A DNA stretch of 64,000 bases from Pseudomonas sp. P7548 (GCF_013386585.1 NZ_JACARO010000008.1:111200-175199); one strand, 5' to 3'; shown: positions 1-9,285, counted from the stretch's first letter. Notes: generated by a model not told the origin, from the sequence alone. Program-made: numbers and translations.

Positions 1-717
1 CCGCAGGCGGCCTTGCTCGAATACGCCCAGGTCGGCCCGGGTAACGACTACCTGCCAGCTCAGTTGCGCCAGGCGGACATCCTGATGAGCAACGGCCGCA
101 CCGACGAGGCAGAAAAACGCCTGGCGGCGGCGCGCGATGCCGAACCGGACTACGCGATCCAGCTGTACCTGATCCAGGCCGAAACGTTATCGGCCAACAA
201 TCAGGGCGAGCGCGCCTGGAAGTTGCTGCAGCAAGCCCTGCTGCAATATCCCGACGATTTGAACCTGCTCTACACCCGCGCCATGCAGGCGGAAAAACGC
301 AATGACCTGGCACAGATGGAAAAAGACCTGCGCCTGATCATCAAGCGCGACCCGGACAACGCCATGGCGCTCAACGCCCTGGGGTACACGCTGTCGGATC
401 GCACGACGCGCTACGCCGAAGCCAAGGTGCTGATCGAACAAGCCCACAAGCTGAACCCGGAAGACCCGGCCGTGCTCGACAGCCTGGGCTGGGTGAATTA
501 CCGCCTGGGCAACCTGGATGAAGCCGAACGTTTGCTGCGCCAGGCGCTGGAGCGCTTCCCCGACCAGGAAGTCGCCGCCCACCTCGGCGAAGTGCTGTGG
601 GCCAACGGCAAGCAGCGCGAAGCACGCCAAATCTGGGAAAAATTCCTCAAGGAACAACCCGAAAGCCCCATCCTGCGCGGCACCATCAAACGCCTGACCG
701 GATCCGAGACCCTTTAA
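1..717 (+). CDS. Tetratricopeptide-repeat protein, 3' part
   Basis: The reading frame is open from the first base, so the gene starts before the window and only its C-terminal ~238 residues are seen. The sequence is a run of helical TPR units with the usual A/G/Y/A/P spacing, for example [23 protein letters not shown] and [12 protein letters not shown], ending at TGA-type termination just before lolB. TPR proteins are protein-protein scaffolds; the residues seen carry no enzymatic motif. It lies 4 bp upstream of lolB on the same strand, as does the TPR lipoprotein-like gene (PA4667 type) in other pseudomonads, so a cell-envelope role is likely but inferred from position. Confidence 0.85.
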   Translation, partial: PQAALLEYAQVGPGNDYLPAQLRQADILMSNGRTDEAEKRLAAARDAEPDYAIQLYLIQAETLSANNQGERAWKLLQQALLQYPDDLNLLYTRAMQAEKRNDLAQMEKDLRLIIKRDPDNAMALNALGYTLSDRTTRYAEAKVLIEQAHKLNPEDPAVLDSLGWVNYRLGNLDEAERLLRQALERFPDQEVAAHLGEVLWANGKQREARQIWEKFLKEQPESPILRGTIKRLTGSETL

Positions 718-721
718 GCTT

Positions 722-1339
722 ATGTTCTTGCGCCACGTTGTAGTCTTCAGTTTTATCGCCCTGCTCGCCGGTTGCGCGGGCATAGGCAGCCGTGAATCCG
801 TTGAAGGCCAGGGCAACCCGGCGCAATGGAAACAGCACAAGGACCAGCTCAGCAGCATCGACGGCTGGCAGATCGAAGGGAAAGTCGGGGTTCGCGCGCC
901 GAAGGATTCCGGCAGCGGCACCTTGTTCTGGCTGCAACGCCAGGACTACTACGACATTCGCCTGTCCGGCCCGCTGGGCCGGGGCGCCGCACGCCTGACC
1001 GGGCGCCCGGGGCAAGTGAGCCTTGAAGTGGCCAACCAGGGGCGCTACGAAGCGGCCTCGCCGGAAGCGCTGCTGGAAGAACAGATTGGCTGGAAGCTGC
1101 CGGTGTCTCACCTGGTCTGGTGGGTGCGCGGCTTGCCGGCACCGGATAGCAAGAGCCGCCTGAGCCTCAACGGCGACAGCCGCCTGGCCACCCTGGAGCA
1201 GGATGGCTGGCAGGTCGAGTATCTGAGCTACGTCGAACAAAGCGGTTACTGGCTGCCCGAGCGCATCAAGCTGCACGGCACCGACCTTGACGTCACGCTG
1301 GTGATCAAGGATTGGCAACCACGCAAGCTGGGGCAATAA
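722..1339 (+). CDS. lolB: Outer-membrane lipoprotein receptor LolB
   Basis: LolB accepts lipoproteins from the periplasmic carrier LolA and inserts them into the outer membrane. The 205-residue product begins with a lipoprotein signal (hydrophobic [10 protein letters not shown], lipid-accepting Cys18) and continues with the single LolB fold, including the family-typical W-x-I-x-GK-x-G-x-R region ([12 protein letters not shown]) near residues 44-56 and YLPERIKL-like strand WLPERIKLH near the C terminus. Length matches the family (about 200 residues). It is followed by ispE after one base, an arrangement conserved in gammaproteobacteria (lolB-ispE-prs). Confidence 0.96.
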   Translation: MFLRHVVVFSFIALLAGCAGIGSRESVEGQGNPAQWKQHKDQLSSIDGWQIEGKVGVRAPKDSGSGTLFWLQRQDYYDIRLSGPLGRGAARLTGRPGQVSLEVANQGRYEAASPEALLEEQIGWKLPVSHLVWWVRGLPAPDSKSRLSLNGDSRLATLEQDGWQVEYLSYVEQSGYWLPERIKLHGTDLDVTLVIKDWQPRKLGQ

Positions 1340-1340
1340 C

Positions 1341-2192
1341 GTGACAGTAGAACGCCTGACCCTGCCCTCCCCCGCAAAACTCAATTTGATGCTGCACATT
1401 CTGGGTCGCCGTGAAGATGGCTACCACGAGCTGCAGACGCTGTTTCAGTTTCTCGACTATGGCGATGAATTGACCTTCGCCGTACGCGACGACGGCGTGA
1501 TCCAGTTGCACACCGAATTCGAAGGTGTGCCTCACGACAGCAATCTGATTGTGAGGGCGGCAAAAAAACTTCAGGAGCAATCCGGTTGCCCCCTCGGTAT
1601 CGACATCTGGATCGATAAAATCCTGCCCATGGGCGGCGGTATCGGTGGCGGCAGCTCAAATGCCGCGACCACCTTGCTGGGCCTGAATCATTTGTGGAAG
1701 CTGGGCTGGGACCCTGATCGCCTTGCGGCGCTGGGCCTTTCGCTGGGGGCGGACGTCCCGGTTTTCGTGCGCGGGCACGCGGCTTTCGCCGAGGGCGTCG
1801 GGGAGAAACTCACCCCTGAATACCCCGAAGAGCCGTGGTATGTCGTGCTTGTTCCGCAAGTATCTGTAAGTACAGCAGAAATTTTTTCAGATCCACTGTT
1901 GACACGTAACTCTCCTCCCATTAAAGTGCGCCCCGTTCCCAAGGGAAACAGTCGAAATGACTGCTTACCGGTTGTAGCAAGGCGTTATCCAGAGGTACGT
2001 AACGCTTTGAATTTGTTAGGTAAATTTACCGAAGCAAAATTAACCGGAACTGGAAGTTGTGTGTTTGGGGGCTTCCCAAGCAAAGCTGAAGCTGATAAAG
2101 TCTCGGCCCTTCTTACAGAGACCCTTACAGGGTTTGTAGCAAAGGGAAGCAACGTTTCGATGTTGCATCGCAAGCTGCAAAGTCTGCTCTAA
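1341..2192 (+). CDS. ispE: 4-diphosphocytidyl-2-C-methyl-D-erythritol kinase
   Basis: IspE phosphorylates CDP-methylerythritol in the non-mevalonate isoprenoid pathway. The 283-residue product has the GHMP-kinase layout: N-terminal [21 protein letters not shown] with the catalytic-site Lys near residue 11, the glycine-rich ATP loop [14 protein letters not shown] around residues 96-109, and the C-terminal GTGSCVFG strand. The start is GTG at 1341, one base after the lolB stop. The 3' third (from about 1860) is visibly more AT-rich than the 5' part. The order lolB-ispE-tRNA-Gln-prs is the normal Pseudomonas arrangement. Confidence 0.96.
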   Translation: MTVERLTLPSPAKLNLMLHILGRREDGYHELQTLFQFLDYGDELTFAVRDDGVIQLHTEFEGVPHDSNLIVRAAKKLQEQSGCPLGIDIWIDKILPMGGGIGGGSSNAATTLLGLNHLWKLGWDPDRLAALGLSLGADVPVFVRGHAAFAEGVGEKLTPEYPEEPWYVVLVPQVSVSTAEIFSDPLLTRNSPPIKVRPVPKGNSRNDCLPVVARRYPEVRNALNLLGKFTEAKLTGTGSCVFGGFPSKAEADKVSALLTETLTGFVAKGSNVSMLHRKLQSLL

Positions 2193-2229
2193 AAGGAACC
2201 GAGTGTTAGGCACTCGTTGCAACAGATAC

Positions 2230-2304
2230 AGGGGCGTCGCCAAGCGGTAAGGCAGCAGGTTTTGATCCTGCCATGCGTTGGTTCGAATCCAGCCGCCCCT
2301 GCCA
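2230..2304 (+). tRNA. tRNA-Gln (anticodon TTG)
   Basis: A 75-base cloverleaf: acceptor AGGGGCG pairs with CGCCCCT, discriminator G and encoded CCA at the 3' end, anticodon stem GCAGG/CCTGC around loop TTTTGAT (anticodon TTG), and T loop GGTTCGAATCC. It sits between ispE and prs as in other Pseudomonas genomes. Confidence 0.97.
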
Positions 2305-2350
2305 TTTTCTAATACTCATCCAGGTTACCCTCAGCCTCTAGGTACTGCGC

Positions 2351-3292
2351 GTGTCCAAGATGATGGTCTTTACGGGGAATGCTAACCCCGATCTGGCTCG
2401 GCGTGTCGTACGTCAGCTGCATATCCCTCTCGGTGACATCTCTGTCGGTAAATTCTCCGACGGCGAAATTACAGCCGAGATCAATGAAAACGTCCGCGGT
2501 AAAGATGTCTTCATTATTCAGCCGACCTGCGCTCCGACCAACGATAACCTGATGGAACTCGTCGTGATGGCTGATGCCTTCCGCCGCTCCTCAGCGACTC
2601 GAATCACAGCTGTAATCCCTTACTTTGGTTATGCCCGTCAGGATCGCCGTCCGCGTTCCGCACGTGTGGCTATCAGCGCGAAAGTCGTTGCTGACATGCT
2701 GACCGTGGTAGGCATCGACCGTGTGCTCACGGTTGACCTGCACGCTGACCAAATCCAGGGGTTCTTCGATATTCCGGTAGATAACATCTACGGCTCCCCG
2801 GTATTGGTGGATGACATTGAAGACCAGCGCTTTGAAAACCTGATGATCGTGTCCCCGGACATTGGCGGCGTCGTGCGTGCACGGGCTGTTGCCAAATCCT
2901 TGGGCGTGGACCTCGGGATCATCGACAAACGCCGTGAAAAAGCCAATCACTCTGAAGTGATGCATATCATCGGTGATGTCGAAGGGCGTACCTGTATTCT
3001 GGTTGATGACATGGTCGACACCGCCGGCACCCTGTGCCATGCGGCGAAAGCCTTGAAAGAGCACGGTGCGGCTAAAGTCTTCGCCTACTGCACACACCCT
3101 GTGCTGTCGGGCCGAGCGATCGAGAACATCGAGAATTCCGTGCTGGACGAACTGGTGGTGACCAACACCATCCCGTTGTCCGCCGCCGCTCAAGCCTGTG
3201 CGCGTATCCGTCAACTGGATATCGCACCGGTTGTTGCCGAAGCGGTTCGCCGCATCAGCAATGAAGAATCGATCAGCGCGATGTTCCGCTAA
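2351..3292 (+). CDS. prs: Ribose-phosphate pyrophosphokinase (PRPP synthetase)
   Basis: Makes phosphoribosyl pyrophosphate from ribose 5-phosphate and ATP for purine, pyrimidine, histidine, tryptophan and NAD synthesis. The 313-residue protein shows the class I Prs signatures: [10 protein letters not shown] at the N terminus, the flexible-loop/ATP region [10 protein letters not shown] (about 95-105), [11 protein letters not shown] (about 129-139) and the PRPP-binding [14 protein letters not shown] (about 214-227). The GTG start at 2351 gives the family-normal length. A strong terminator follows at 3324. Confidence 0.98.
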   Translation: MSKMMVFTGNANPDLARRVVRQLHIPLGDISVGKFSDGEITAEINENVRGKDVFIIQPTCAPTNDNLMELVVMADAFRRSSATRITAVIPYFGYARQDRRPRSARVAISAKVVADMLTVVGIDRVLTVDLHADQIQGFFDIPVDNIYGSPVLVDDIEDQRFENLMIVSPDIGGVVRARAVAKSLGVDLGIIDKRREKANHSEVMHIIGDVEGRTCILVDDMVDTAGTLCHAAKALKEHGAAKVFAYCTHPVLSGRAIENIENSVLDELVVTNTIPLSAAAQACARIRQLDIAPVVAEAVRRISNEESISAMFR

Positions 3293-3323
3293 GGGTCAAA
3301 CCTTCGGCACATCCCACTGACGA

Positions 3324-3365
3324 AAAGCGCCCCGCCCCGACATTCTGTTGGGGCGGGGCTTTTTT
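3324..3365 (+). terminator. Rho-independent terminator of prs
   Basis: GC-rich hairpin, GCCCCGCCCC paired with GGGGCGGGGC around a short loop (about 3329-3359), followed by a run of six T. It lies 30-70 bp after the prs stop and separates prs from rplY. Confidence 0.93.
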
Positions 3366-3429
3366 GCCCATGTCGAGTACGGCGCTGGTCGCAAACGCCC
3401 CTCGATGATGGCTATTTTGGAGATACAAA

Positions 3430-4026
3430 ATGACTGACTTTATTCTGAACGCCCAAGCGCGTACTGACCTGGGGAAAGGTGCGAGCCGCCGCCTGCGTCA
3501 CGCCGCCAACATCCCAGCCGTTGTTTACGGTGGCAACAAGCCTGCTGAGTCCGTGACCATCCTGGCCAAGGAAATCGCCAAGCTGTTCGAAAACGAAGCT
3601 GCCTACAGCCACGTTATCGAGCTGAACGTCGACGGCACCAAGCAAAACGTCATCGTTAAAGCGATGCAGCGTCACCCGTCCAAGCAGTTCATCATGCACG
3701 CTGACTTCGTTCGCGTTGTAGCCGGCCAAAAACTGACCGCTATCGTGCCTGTGCACTTCATCGGTGAAGAAGCACCGGTCAAGAAAGGCGGCGAGATTTC
3801 TCACGTTGTGAACGAAATCGAAGTGACCTGCCTGCCGAAAGACCTGCCTGAGTTCATCGAAGTCGACCTGTCGGCCGCTGAAGTTGGCGCCATCATCCAC
3901 CTGTCCGACCTCAAAGCACCTAAAGGCGTTGAGTTCGTTGCACTGGCTCACGGTGATGACAAAGCTGTTGCAAACGTACACGCTCCACGCGTTGCACCAG
4001 AAGCTGAAGAAGGCGCTGCAGAGTAA
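3430..4026 (+). CDS. rplY: 50S ribosomal protein L25 (CTC form)
   Basis: Binds 5S rRNA in the large subunit. The 198-residue product is the long CTC form: an N-terminal L25 RNA-binding domain (residues 1-95; [21 protein letters not shown] is the typical start, residues 14-34) plus a C-terminal beta domain (residues 100-190) and an acidic Ala/Glu tail. GGAGATAC just before the ATG supplies a ribosome site. It forms a cluster with pth and ychF, as in most Pseudomonas. Confidence 0.97.
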   Translation: MTDFILNAQARTDLGKGASRRLRHAANIPAVVYGGNKPAESVTILAKEIAKLFENEAAYSHVIELNVDGTKQNVIVKAMQRHPSKQFIMHADFVRVVAGQKLTAIVPVHFIGEEAPVKKGGEISHVVNEIEVTCLPKDLPEFIEVDLSAAEVGAIIHLSDLKAPKGVEFVALAHGDDKAVANVHAPRVAPEAEEGAAE

Positions 4027-4193
4027 TTCACTCTGTATTGCCGGAGCTTGAGGAAACATCGCGGACCGGAACGTAGCGAGAAAGCGGGCGATAACGCGAC
4101 GTTTACTCTTGAGTAAATGAGCTACTGTTGTCCACTTTCGCCGCACCAAGGTCAGGCGATGTTATCCACAACTCCAAAGGAAGGGCCCCTGTC

Positions 4194-4778
4194 GTGACTG
4201 CCATTAAACTGATCGTTGGCCTGGGAAATCCAGGCGCCGAATACGAACAGACCCGGCATAACGCGGGGGCCCTTTTTGTTGAGCGTATTGCCCACGCGCA
4301 AGGTGTGAACCTTGTAGCTGATCGCAAATATTTTGGCCTGACCGGACGCTTCTCGCATCAGGGTCAGGATGTTCGCCTGTTGATTCCCACCACCTACATG
4401 AACCGCAGCGGCCAAGCCGTAGCGGCGCTTGCGGGCTTCTTCCGGATAAAGCCTGAAGAAATCCTGGTGGCCCATGACGAACTGGACCTGCCACCCGGTG
4501 TTGCCAAGCTCAAGCTCGGCGGCGGGCACGGTGGGCACAACGGCCTGCGCGACATCATCGCGCAGTTGGGCAATCAGAATAATTTCTACCGTCTGCGGCT
4601 CGGCATTGGCCACCCAGGCGTTGCCAGTATGGTTTCAAATTTCGTCCTGGGTCGTGCGCCACGCGCCGAACAGGAAAAACTCGATGCCAGCATCGACTTT
4701 GCCCTCGGCGTGCTGCCGGATATCTTCGCCGGTGAATGGAACCGCGCGATGAAAAACCTGCACAGCCAGAAGGCCTGA
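4194..4778 (+). CDS. pth: Peptidyl-tRNA hydrolase
   Basis: Releases peptides from peptidyl-tRNA that has dropped off ribosomes. The GTG at 4194, preceded by AAGGAAG, is chosen because it starts the family at [13 protein letters not shown] and gives 194 residues; an upstream in-frame ATG at 4128 would add 22 residues that do not belong to the family. Catalytic residues are visible: Asn in GLGNPG, His in TRHNAG, Asn in TYMNRSG and Asp in [10 protein letters not shown]. ychF follows 21 bp later. Confidence 0.96.
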   Translation: MTAIKLIVGLGNPGAEYEQTRHNAGALFVERIAHAQGVNLVADRKYFGLTGRFSHQGQDVRLLIPTTYMNRSGQAVAALAGFFRIKPEEILVAHDELDLPPGVAKLKLGGGHGGHNGLRDIIAQLGNQNNFYRLRLGIGHPGVASMVSNFVLGRAPRAEQEKLDASIDFALGVLPDIFAGEWNRAMKNLHSQKA

Positions 4779-4799
4779 CTCTTACCGAGGGGAAACACC

Positions 4800-5900
4800 A
4801 TGGGATTCAATTGCGGCATCGTCGGCCTGCCCAACGTCGGCAAATCCACCCTGTTCAACGCCCTGACCAAGTCCGGTATTGCGGCGGAGAACTTCCCCTT
4901 CTGCACCATCGAGCCCAACAGCGGTATCGTGCCGATGCCGGATCCACGCCTGGACGCCCTGGCGGCCATCGTCAATCCAAAGCGCATCCTGCCGACCACC
5001 ATGGAGTTCGTCGACATCGCAGGCCTGGTCGCCGGCGCCTCGAAAGGTGAAGGCCTGGGCAACAAGTTCCTGGCCAACATCCGTGAAACCGATGCCATCG
5101 CTCACGTGGTCCGCTGCTTTGAAGACGAGAACGTGATTCACGTTTCCAACAGCGTCGACCCGAAACGCGACATCGAAATCATCGACCTGGAACTGATCTT
5201 CGCCGACCTCGACAGCTGCGAAAAACAGCTGCAGAAAGTCGCGCGTAACGCCAAGGGTGGCGACAAGGACGCAGTGGTCCAGAAGGGCCTGCTGGAGCAG
5301 TTGATCGCGCACTTCACTGAAGGCAAGCCTGCACGCAGCCTGATGAAGAACATGGGCGCCGATGAGAAGGCCGTGATCAAGGGCTTCCACCTGCTGACCA
5401 CCAAGCCTGTGATGTACATCGCCAACGTCGCCGAAGACGGCTTCGAGAACAACCCGTTGCTCGATGTGGTCAAGGCCATCGCCGACGAAGAAGGCGCGAT
5501 CGTCGTGCCGGTGTGCAACAAGATCGAAGCGGAAATCGCCGAGCTCGAAGACGGTGAAGAAAAGGATATGTTCCTCGAAGCCCTGGGCTTGGAAGAGCCT
5601 GGCCTGAACCGTGTGATCCGCGCCGGTTACGAAATGCTCAACCTGCAGACCTACTTCACCGCCGGTGTGGAAGAAGTCCGTGCATGGACCGTCAAGGTTG
5701 GCGCCACCGCCCCACAAGCTGCCGGCGTGATTCACACCGACTTCGAAAAAGGCTTTATCCGTGCCGAAGTGATCGCATACAACGACTTCATTCAGTACAA
5801 GGGTGAAGCCGGCGCCAAGGAAGCCGGTAAGTGGCGTTTGGAAGGCAAGGAATACGTCGTTAAAGATGGCGATGTCATGCACTTCCGCTTCAACGTATAA
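4800..5900 (+). CDS. ychF: Redox-responsive ribosome-binding ATPase YchF
   Basis: An Obg-family P-loop protein that binds ribosomes and hydrolyses ATP rather than GTP. The 366-residue protein has G1 [15 protein letters not shown] (residues 8-22), the switch region [13 protein letters not shown]3 DIAGLV (residues 69-74), and an NxxE motif (NVAE near residue 208) in place of NKxD, which explains the ATP preference known for this family. A coiled-coil insert and a C-terminal TGS domain (about 280-366) follow. It is probably cotranscribed with pth and ends in a good terminator at 5928. Confidence 0.97.
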   Translation: MGFNCGIVGLPNVGKSTLFNALTKSGIAAENFPFCTIEPNSGIVPMPDPRLDALAAIVNPKRILPTTMEFVDIAGLVAGASKGEGLGNKFLANIRETDAIAHVVRCFEDENVIHVSNSVDPKRDIEIIDLELIFADLDSCEKQLQKVARNAKGGDKDAVVQKGLLEQLIAHFTEGKPARSLMKNMGADEKAVIKGFHLLTTKPVMYIANVAEDGFENNPLLDVVKAIADEEGAIVVPVCNKIEAEIAELEDGEEKDMFLEALGLEEPGLNRVIRAGYEMLNLQTYFTAGVEEVRAWTVKVGATAPQAAGVIHTDFEKGFIRAEVIAYNDFIQYKGEAGAKEAGKWRLEGKEYVVKDGDVMHFRFNV

Positions 5901-5927
5901 GTGCTCTCTGCGGTTTTTTCCGCAAAC

Positions 5928-5956
5928 AAAAGCCGATGCATTGCATCGGCTTTTTT
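5928..5956 (+). terminator. Rho-independent terminator of pth-ychF
   Basis: Perfect hairpin AAAAGCCGATGCA/TGCATCGGCTTTT followed by T residues, about 30 bp after the ychF stop. It marks the last core gene before the T3SS cluster. Confidence 0.93.
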
Positions 5957-6219
5957 GTGGGCGCTCGCCCTGACAATAACCTTCATCGCAGCCATTACGA
6001 CTCACACTTCAGATTAATCCTGTTTTCTTCCGTGCCTTTATGCACCCCCTTACATACACAACTCGCCTCTCCCGGAACAACTCTTACTTTTCTTACAGGA
6101 TCTTTCTCATTCCTCTCTTACAGCCTCAACGAGAAACTTGGTAAGTTACCGTTATCGGCTGATATTGATAGAGCATCAGGCCAACAATGAAGTGACAGCG
6201 ATAGTGGAGCACCCGCACG
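5957..6219. other. AT-rich leader between ychF terminator and the T3SS activator gene
   Basis: No convincing gene is seen. The stretch is richer in A/T and pyrimidine runs than its neighbours and should hold the promoter of the activator gene at 6220. I looked for a partial copy of the tRNA-Met 3' end found at the other border of the cluster and for an hrp box or a GG-N10-GC element, and saw none. Confidence 0.5.
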
Positions 6220-7143
6220 ATGTCGGCCTCGTTTCAAATAGATACGCCAGTAGATCCACTCTTTATTGAAGGATCTGATATTGAAGAAACCATCAATACT
6301 ACTGCCACCCTCAATATTGACATCCTCTTGATGGGCGAAACGGGTACCGGCAAGGACACCTTGGCGCAACGGGTTCATCATTTGTCGGGGCGGCGCGGTA
6401 GCTTCATTGCTGTGAACTGTGCAGCCATCCCCGAAAGCCTTGCGGAAAGCCAGCTGTTCGGCGTCAACAGCGGGGCCTTTACCGGTGCGATGCAATCACG
6501 GGCCGGTTTTGTGGAGGCTGCTCATCTGGGGACTCTGTACCTTGATGAAATCGACAGCATGCCGCTGACTCTGCAAGCCAAGCTATTGCGGGTGCTGGAA
6601 TCCCGCGGCGTGGAGCGCCTAGGCTCGACCCGTTTCATCCCCGTCGATATGCGTGTCATTGCGTCGGCCCAACACTCGTTGCACACAATGGTCGAACAAG
6701 GCACCTTCAGGCGCGACCTGTACTTTCGCCTGAATGTCGTCAACATCCAACTCCCGGCCTTGCGCGACCGGCGTGAGCGCATCATTCCGTTGTTCCTGGA
6801 AATGATCCAGCAAGAAGCTGCCCACTTCGGCTGTTCGGCCCCGCCGCCGCCTAGCGGGCTGCTGCAGCAATTGCTAAGCCATCCCTGGCAGGGCAACGTT
6901 CGTGAACTGCGTTCGACGGCCAAACGCTTCGTCCTGGGCTTACCGCTTCTCTCCACGTCCTTGAACATCAGGCAGGAATCCGTGATGGGTCTGAAAGCAC
7001 GCCTGCAGCAGCTGGAAAAGGCACTGATCGAAGAGTCGCTGCTACGCCACGATTACTGTGTGGATAGCGCCGCAGTGGAGCTAAGCGTGGCCAAGCGCAC
7101 GCTTTACTACAGAATGAAGCAGTTGAATATATCCCTGGCTTAA
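6220..7143 (+). CDS. rspR: HrpS/RspR-type sigma-54 activator of the T3SS
   Basis: A 307-residue enhancer-binding protein without a receiver or other N-terminal regulatory domain, as in HrpR and HrpS of P. syringae. Visible motifs: Walker A GETGTGKD (39-46), the sigma-54 contact loop GAFTGA (85-90), Walker B LYLDEI (106-111), the arginine-finger region FRRDLYFR (163-170), GNVREL (225-230), and a C-terminal helix-turn-helix near residues 283-302. It is expected to activate hrpL from the sigma-54 promoter at 23389. P. syringae has two such proteins, HrpR and HrpS, that form a hetero-hexamer; only one is present here, as reported for RspR in P. fluorescens SBW25. Its activity is probably restrained by the HrpV product (12800). 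Confidence 0.92.
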   Translation: MSASFQIDTPVDPLFIEGSDIEETINTTATLNIDILLMGETGTGKDTLAQRVHHLSGRRGSFIAVNCAAIPESLAESQLFGVNSGAFTGAMQSRAGFVEAAHLGTLYLDEIDSMPLTLQAKLLRVLESRGVERLGSTRFIPVDMRVIASAQHSLHTMVEQGTFRRDLYFRLNVVNIQLPALRDRRERIIPLFLEMIQQEAAHFGCSAPPPPSGLLQQLLSHPWQGNVRELRSTAKRFVLGLPLLSTSLNIRQESVMGLKARLQQLEKALIEESLLRHDYCVDSAAVELSVAKRTLYYRMKQLNISLA

Positions 7144-7185
7144 CGCGCTTACAAATATTTAGAAACATCTACCTCTGAAACATTT

Positions 7186-7213
7186 GGAACGCCTTGTTGC
7201 TAAACACCACACA
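7186..7213 (+). promoter_or_regulatory. hrp box (HrpL-dependent promoter) for the pilin-hrpB-hrcC side
   Basis: GGAACG, 15 bases, then CCACACA: a close match to the HrpL promoter consensus GGAACC-N15/16-CCACNNA. It lies about 100 bp upstream of the small ORF at 7316, in the position of the hrpA promoter of P. syringae. No second hrp box was found before hrpF or hrcC, so this promoter may serve the whole rightward block. Confidence 0.88.
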
Positions 7214-7315
7214 ACTAGGGCCACGCTCAAGGCGTTATTGACATGCTAAGGCATAAATAGGGCTTGGCTAACGGCGAACGTGTATCCCCTTCAAACATTG
7301 CAGTTGGAGTTTATT

Positions 7316-7510
7316 ATGTCTATTCCAAGTATTACGCCCCCCAGCACCAACAATAATTTCCTGTCCGCCCCAGGAACAAAACCCGGCACAGGCAACAGCA
7401 GTGATGATCTGTTAGACAAGGCAGAGGCCATTGCTCGAGAGGGTTTCGAGTTGAGCCTGAAAGCCAAGCAAATCACCAACAAATATGCGGCAGCTAAAGA
7501 AGTTCGATAA
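7316..7510 (+). CDS. Small T3SS protein in the hrpA (pilin) position
   Basis: A 64-residue protein starting at ATG 7316 with GTTGGAG upstream; an earlier in-frame GTG start at 7280 is less likely because of the ribosome site. The N-terminal half is Pro/Ser/Thr/Asn/Gly-rich (STNNNF, KPGTGNSSDD) and the C-terminal half is a predicted helix (DLLDKAEAIAREGFELSLKA). It is the first gene after an hrp box, directly upstream of hrpB and followed by its own terminator. In P. syringae that slot holds the pilus subunit HrpA and then harpin hrpZ; hrpZ is absent. I do not recognise the sequence. A pilus/needle subunit is the best guess from size, order and likely high expression; a secreted harpin-like or chaperone protein is the alternative. 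Confidence 0.55.
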   Translation: MSIPSITPPSTNNNFLSAPGTKPGTGNSSDDLLDKAEAIAREGFELSLKAKQITNKYAAAKEVR

Positions 7511-7517
7511 CACAACC

Positions 7518-7552
7518 GCCTCCCCGTGTTGTCCATCGGGGAGGCTTTCTTG
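7518..7552 (+). terminator. Terminator/attenuator between the candidate pilin gene and hrpB
   Basis: Stem GCCTCCCC (7518-7525) pairs with GGGGAGGC (7538-7545), then TTTCTTGTT. It comes 8 bp after the small ORF. Since no other promoter is seen before hrpB, it probably acts as a partial terminator giving more transcript for the first gene than for the downstream machinery. Confidence 0.82.
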
Positions 7553-7626
7553 TTCGCTGAAATAGCAACTTTTGATATCAGCCGTTCCAGGTAGGCTGCC
7601 TCAAGTATCGACATAGCAGGCTTTAC

Positions 7627-7995
7627 ATGAAGATAGAAGAACTTGACTTTTCAGTGCAACGCAACGCCCTCGAAGAAGCCTTTAACACACGAAGTCATCC
7701 TGCCTCTCATACAGACGTAGACTTTTTCACCTCATCGCTGAACCGCCCAGGAGCGACTACCACCCGGGTAGACAATCCTGCGGGACCTTCGCTGCTGGCA
7801 GAGGCCGGACAGCACGTCAAGGCCTTGGAAAGCCGTCTTGCGCATGCACTCAAATCAACCAACAAAGGCTCCGACCCGGACGATTTCAAGCAATACCCAC
7901 GTGAGCTATCCAACGTCGTACTGACCTCCCAACTGCTGGTAAAAAGCCTGGGCAAGGCCACTCAGTGCCTCGACAAAATCTGCAACTTGCAATAA
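7627..7995 (+). CDS. hrpB: HrpB, inner-rod protein (SctI type)
   Basis: A 122-residue protein matching HrpB of P. syringae in size (about 124) and place, just before hrcJ. The N-terminal half is polar; the C-terminal third (about 90-122) is an amphipathic helix region, ELSNVVLTSQLLVKSLGKA then QCLDKI, like the helical ends of SctI rod proteins that join the needle to the export gate. Its TAA overlaps the hrcJ ATG by one base (TAATG), showing translational coupling. Confidence 0.82.
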   Translation: MKIEELDFSVQRNALEEAFNTRSHPASHTDVDFFTSSLNRPGATTTRVDNPAGPSLLAEAGQHVKALESRLAHALKSTNKGSDPDDFKQYPRELSNVVLTSQLLVKSLGKATQCLDKICNLQ

Positions 7996-8801
7996 TGGCC
8001 ATGAACAATTTCCTGCCTGTCGCGTTACTCCTGGCGGCTGCACTGATGTTGGGTGGCTGCAGCGATCGTGTCGAACTTCATCGCCAACTCTCCGAGCAAG
8101 AGGCCAATGAGGTCATCGCAGAGTTGGCCGACAAACACATTCGCGCGCAGAAAGTCCCGGCCAAAGATGGCGTCACCGTGGCCGTCAATGCCGTCGACAT
8201 CGGGCGCGCCGTACGCACGCTGGAAGCCGCCGGGTTGCCTCGAGCGGCACGCACTACGCTGGGTGACACGTTTCGCAAGGAAGGGGTCATTTCCACGCCG
8301 CTGGAAGAGCGCGCGCGCTACATCTATGCCCTGTCCCAAGAGCTTGAGGCCACCCTGTCCAATATTGACGGTGTGATCGTTGCGCGTGTGCACGTGGTGC
8401 TGCCGGAACGCGTAGCACCGGGTGAGCCGGTCCAACCCGCGTCCGCGTCGGTATTCATCAAACATGACCCGCGCCTGGACCCCGATAACATCCGCGCCCG
8501 CGTACGCAGGATGGTCGCGAGCAGCATCCCGGGCATGACCGCTGCGGTGGACAACCCGCAAAAACTAAGTGTGATCTTCGTGCCAGCCACTGCCTATCAG
8601 GAACAGCAACGCCTGGCTTACTTCGGCCCTTTCCTGGTGCCCAACGATGACCTCCCGTTCTGGCGAACCAGCGTAACCCTTTTTCTGCTCAGCCTAGTGG
8701 CCATCACCCTCGCCGCATCATTCCTGTTTGCACGACGCCAGCGCGCGCGGCAAGGGAGGCCTGTAGCAGGCGAATCAATCGGCGCTGCCCATGACGCCTA
8801 G
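7995..8801 (+). CDS. hrcJ: HrcJ, inner-membrane ring lipoprotein (SctJ)
   Basis: Forms the periplasmic MS-ring of the injectisome. The ATG at 7995 gives 268 residues with a lipoprotein signal ending LMLGGC-S, the two ring-building domains (about residues 20-90 and 100-200, with PERVAPGEPVQPASASVFIK as the conserved YscJ/FliF stretch, residues 139-158) and a C-terminal transmembrane helix (FWRTSVTLFLLSLVAITLAA, about 220-245) ending in a basic tail RRQRARQGR. It overlaps hrpD by 11 bases. Confidence 0.95.
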   Translation: MAMNNFLPVALLLAAALMLGGCSDRVELHRQLSEQEANEVIAELADKHIRAQKVPAKDGVTVAVNAVDIGRAVRTLEAAGLPRAARTTLGDTFRKEGVISTPLEERARYIYALSQELEATLSNIDGVIVARVHVVLPERVAPGEPVQPASASVFIKHDPRLDPDNIRARVRRMVASSIPGMTAAVDNPQKLSVIFVPATAYQEQQRLAYFGPFLVPNDDLPFWRTSVTLFLLSLVAITLAASFLFARRQRARQGRPVAGESIGAAHDA

Positions 8802-9285
8802 CATCGATCAGTCGGCGAGCGAGCAATTGGCCTGGGCCCAATGGTGGGCGTTCCCTTGGAAGTACGCCCACGAAGACTGGCGAGATGACGTTCATAGTGC
8901 GATGGACGCGCTCCATCGTAGCGGTGGATGGGCCCCCTGCACGCTCCCGGGTGTTGTCGCCTGCCTGCCTCCGGAGCCTCATACCACCGTGCTCCGCCTG
9001 GCCCTTGCCTCCACGGAGCAACTCAATTTGGCGCTGACACTGGTTCACGACATCTTCAATCCGCAAGCCTCGTCAGGCTTGAGCGACAGTCATCAGTTGT
9101 GGTGCACACGACTTTCCAAGGCCCTGCCTCCTGCGCGGCCACTGCGCGATGCCGACCCGTTGCAATTGCTCTGTAGCTGGGTAGCGCCCTCCACCTGGCA
9201 GCGCCTGCGATTGCGCTTTCCCCGTGGACACGTGCAAGAAGTGGAAAAAAAAAACTCTCCGTCGAGGGAGCAACCAGCCAACTGA
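8791..9285 (+). CDS. hrpD: HrpD, sorting-platform component (SctK type)
   Basis: A 164-residue cytoplasmic protein in the hrpD slot between hrcJ and hrpE; P. syringae HrpD is of similar length and belongs to the loosely conserved SctK group that links the cytoplasmic ring to SctQ. Sequence features are WAWPFKYAHEDW-like aromatic residues near the N terminus (WAQWWAFPWKY) and no enzymatic motif. The gene starts inside hrcJ. Its last codons contain ten consecutive A (9245-9254), after which the frame ends in 10 codons; see that entry. Assignment rests mostly on gene order. Confidence 0.8.
   Translation: MTPSIDQSASEQLAWAQWWAFPWKYAHEDWRDDVHSAMDALHRSGGWAPCTLPGVVACLPPEPHTTVLRLALASTEQLNLALTLVHDIFNPQASSGLSDSHQLWCTRLSKALPPARPLRDADPLQLLCSWVAPSTWQRLRLRFPRGHVQEVEKKNSPSREQPAN
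9245..9254 (+). other. A10 tract near the end of hrpD, possible slippage site
   Basis: Ten A residues sit 31 bases before the hrpD stop. Loss of one A (or gain of two) in the transcript moves hrpD into the frame of hrpE (both are open through the 88-bp gap), giving a continuous HrpD-HrpE product. Runs of 9-10 A are known transcriptional slippage sites in Shigella T3SS genes. Use of this one is inferred only. Confidence 0.6.

Noticed and set aside
5936..6190. Possible 84-residue gene between ychF and the activator
   Set aside because: Starts inside the ychF terminator, has no ribosome site and no coherent composition.
5957..6219. att-like copy of the tRNA-Met 3' end at the left border of the T3SS
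   Set aside because: No stretch similar to GGTTCAAGTCCC or TGTAGCCACCA was found there.
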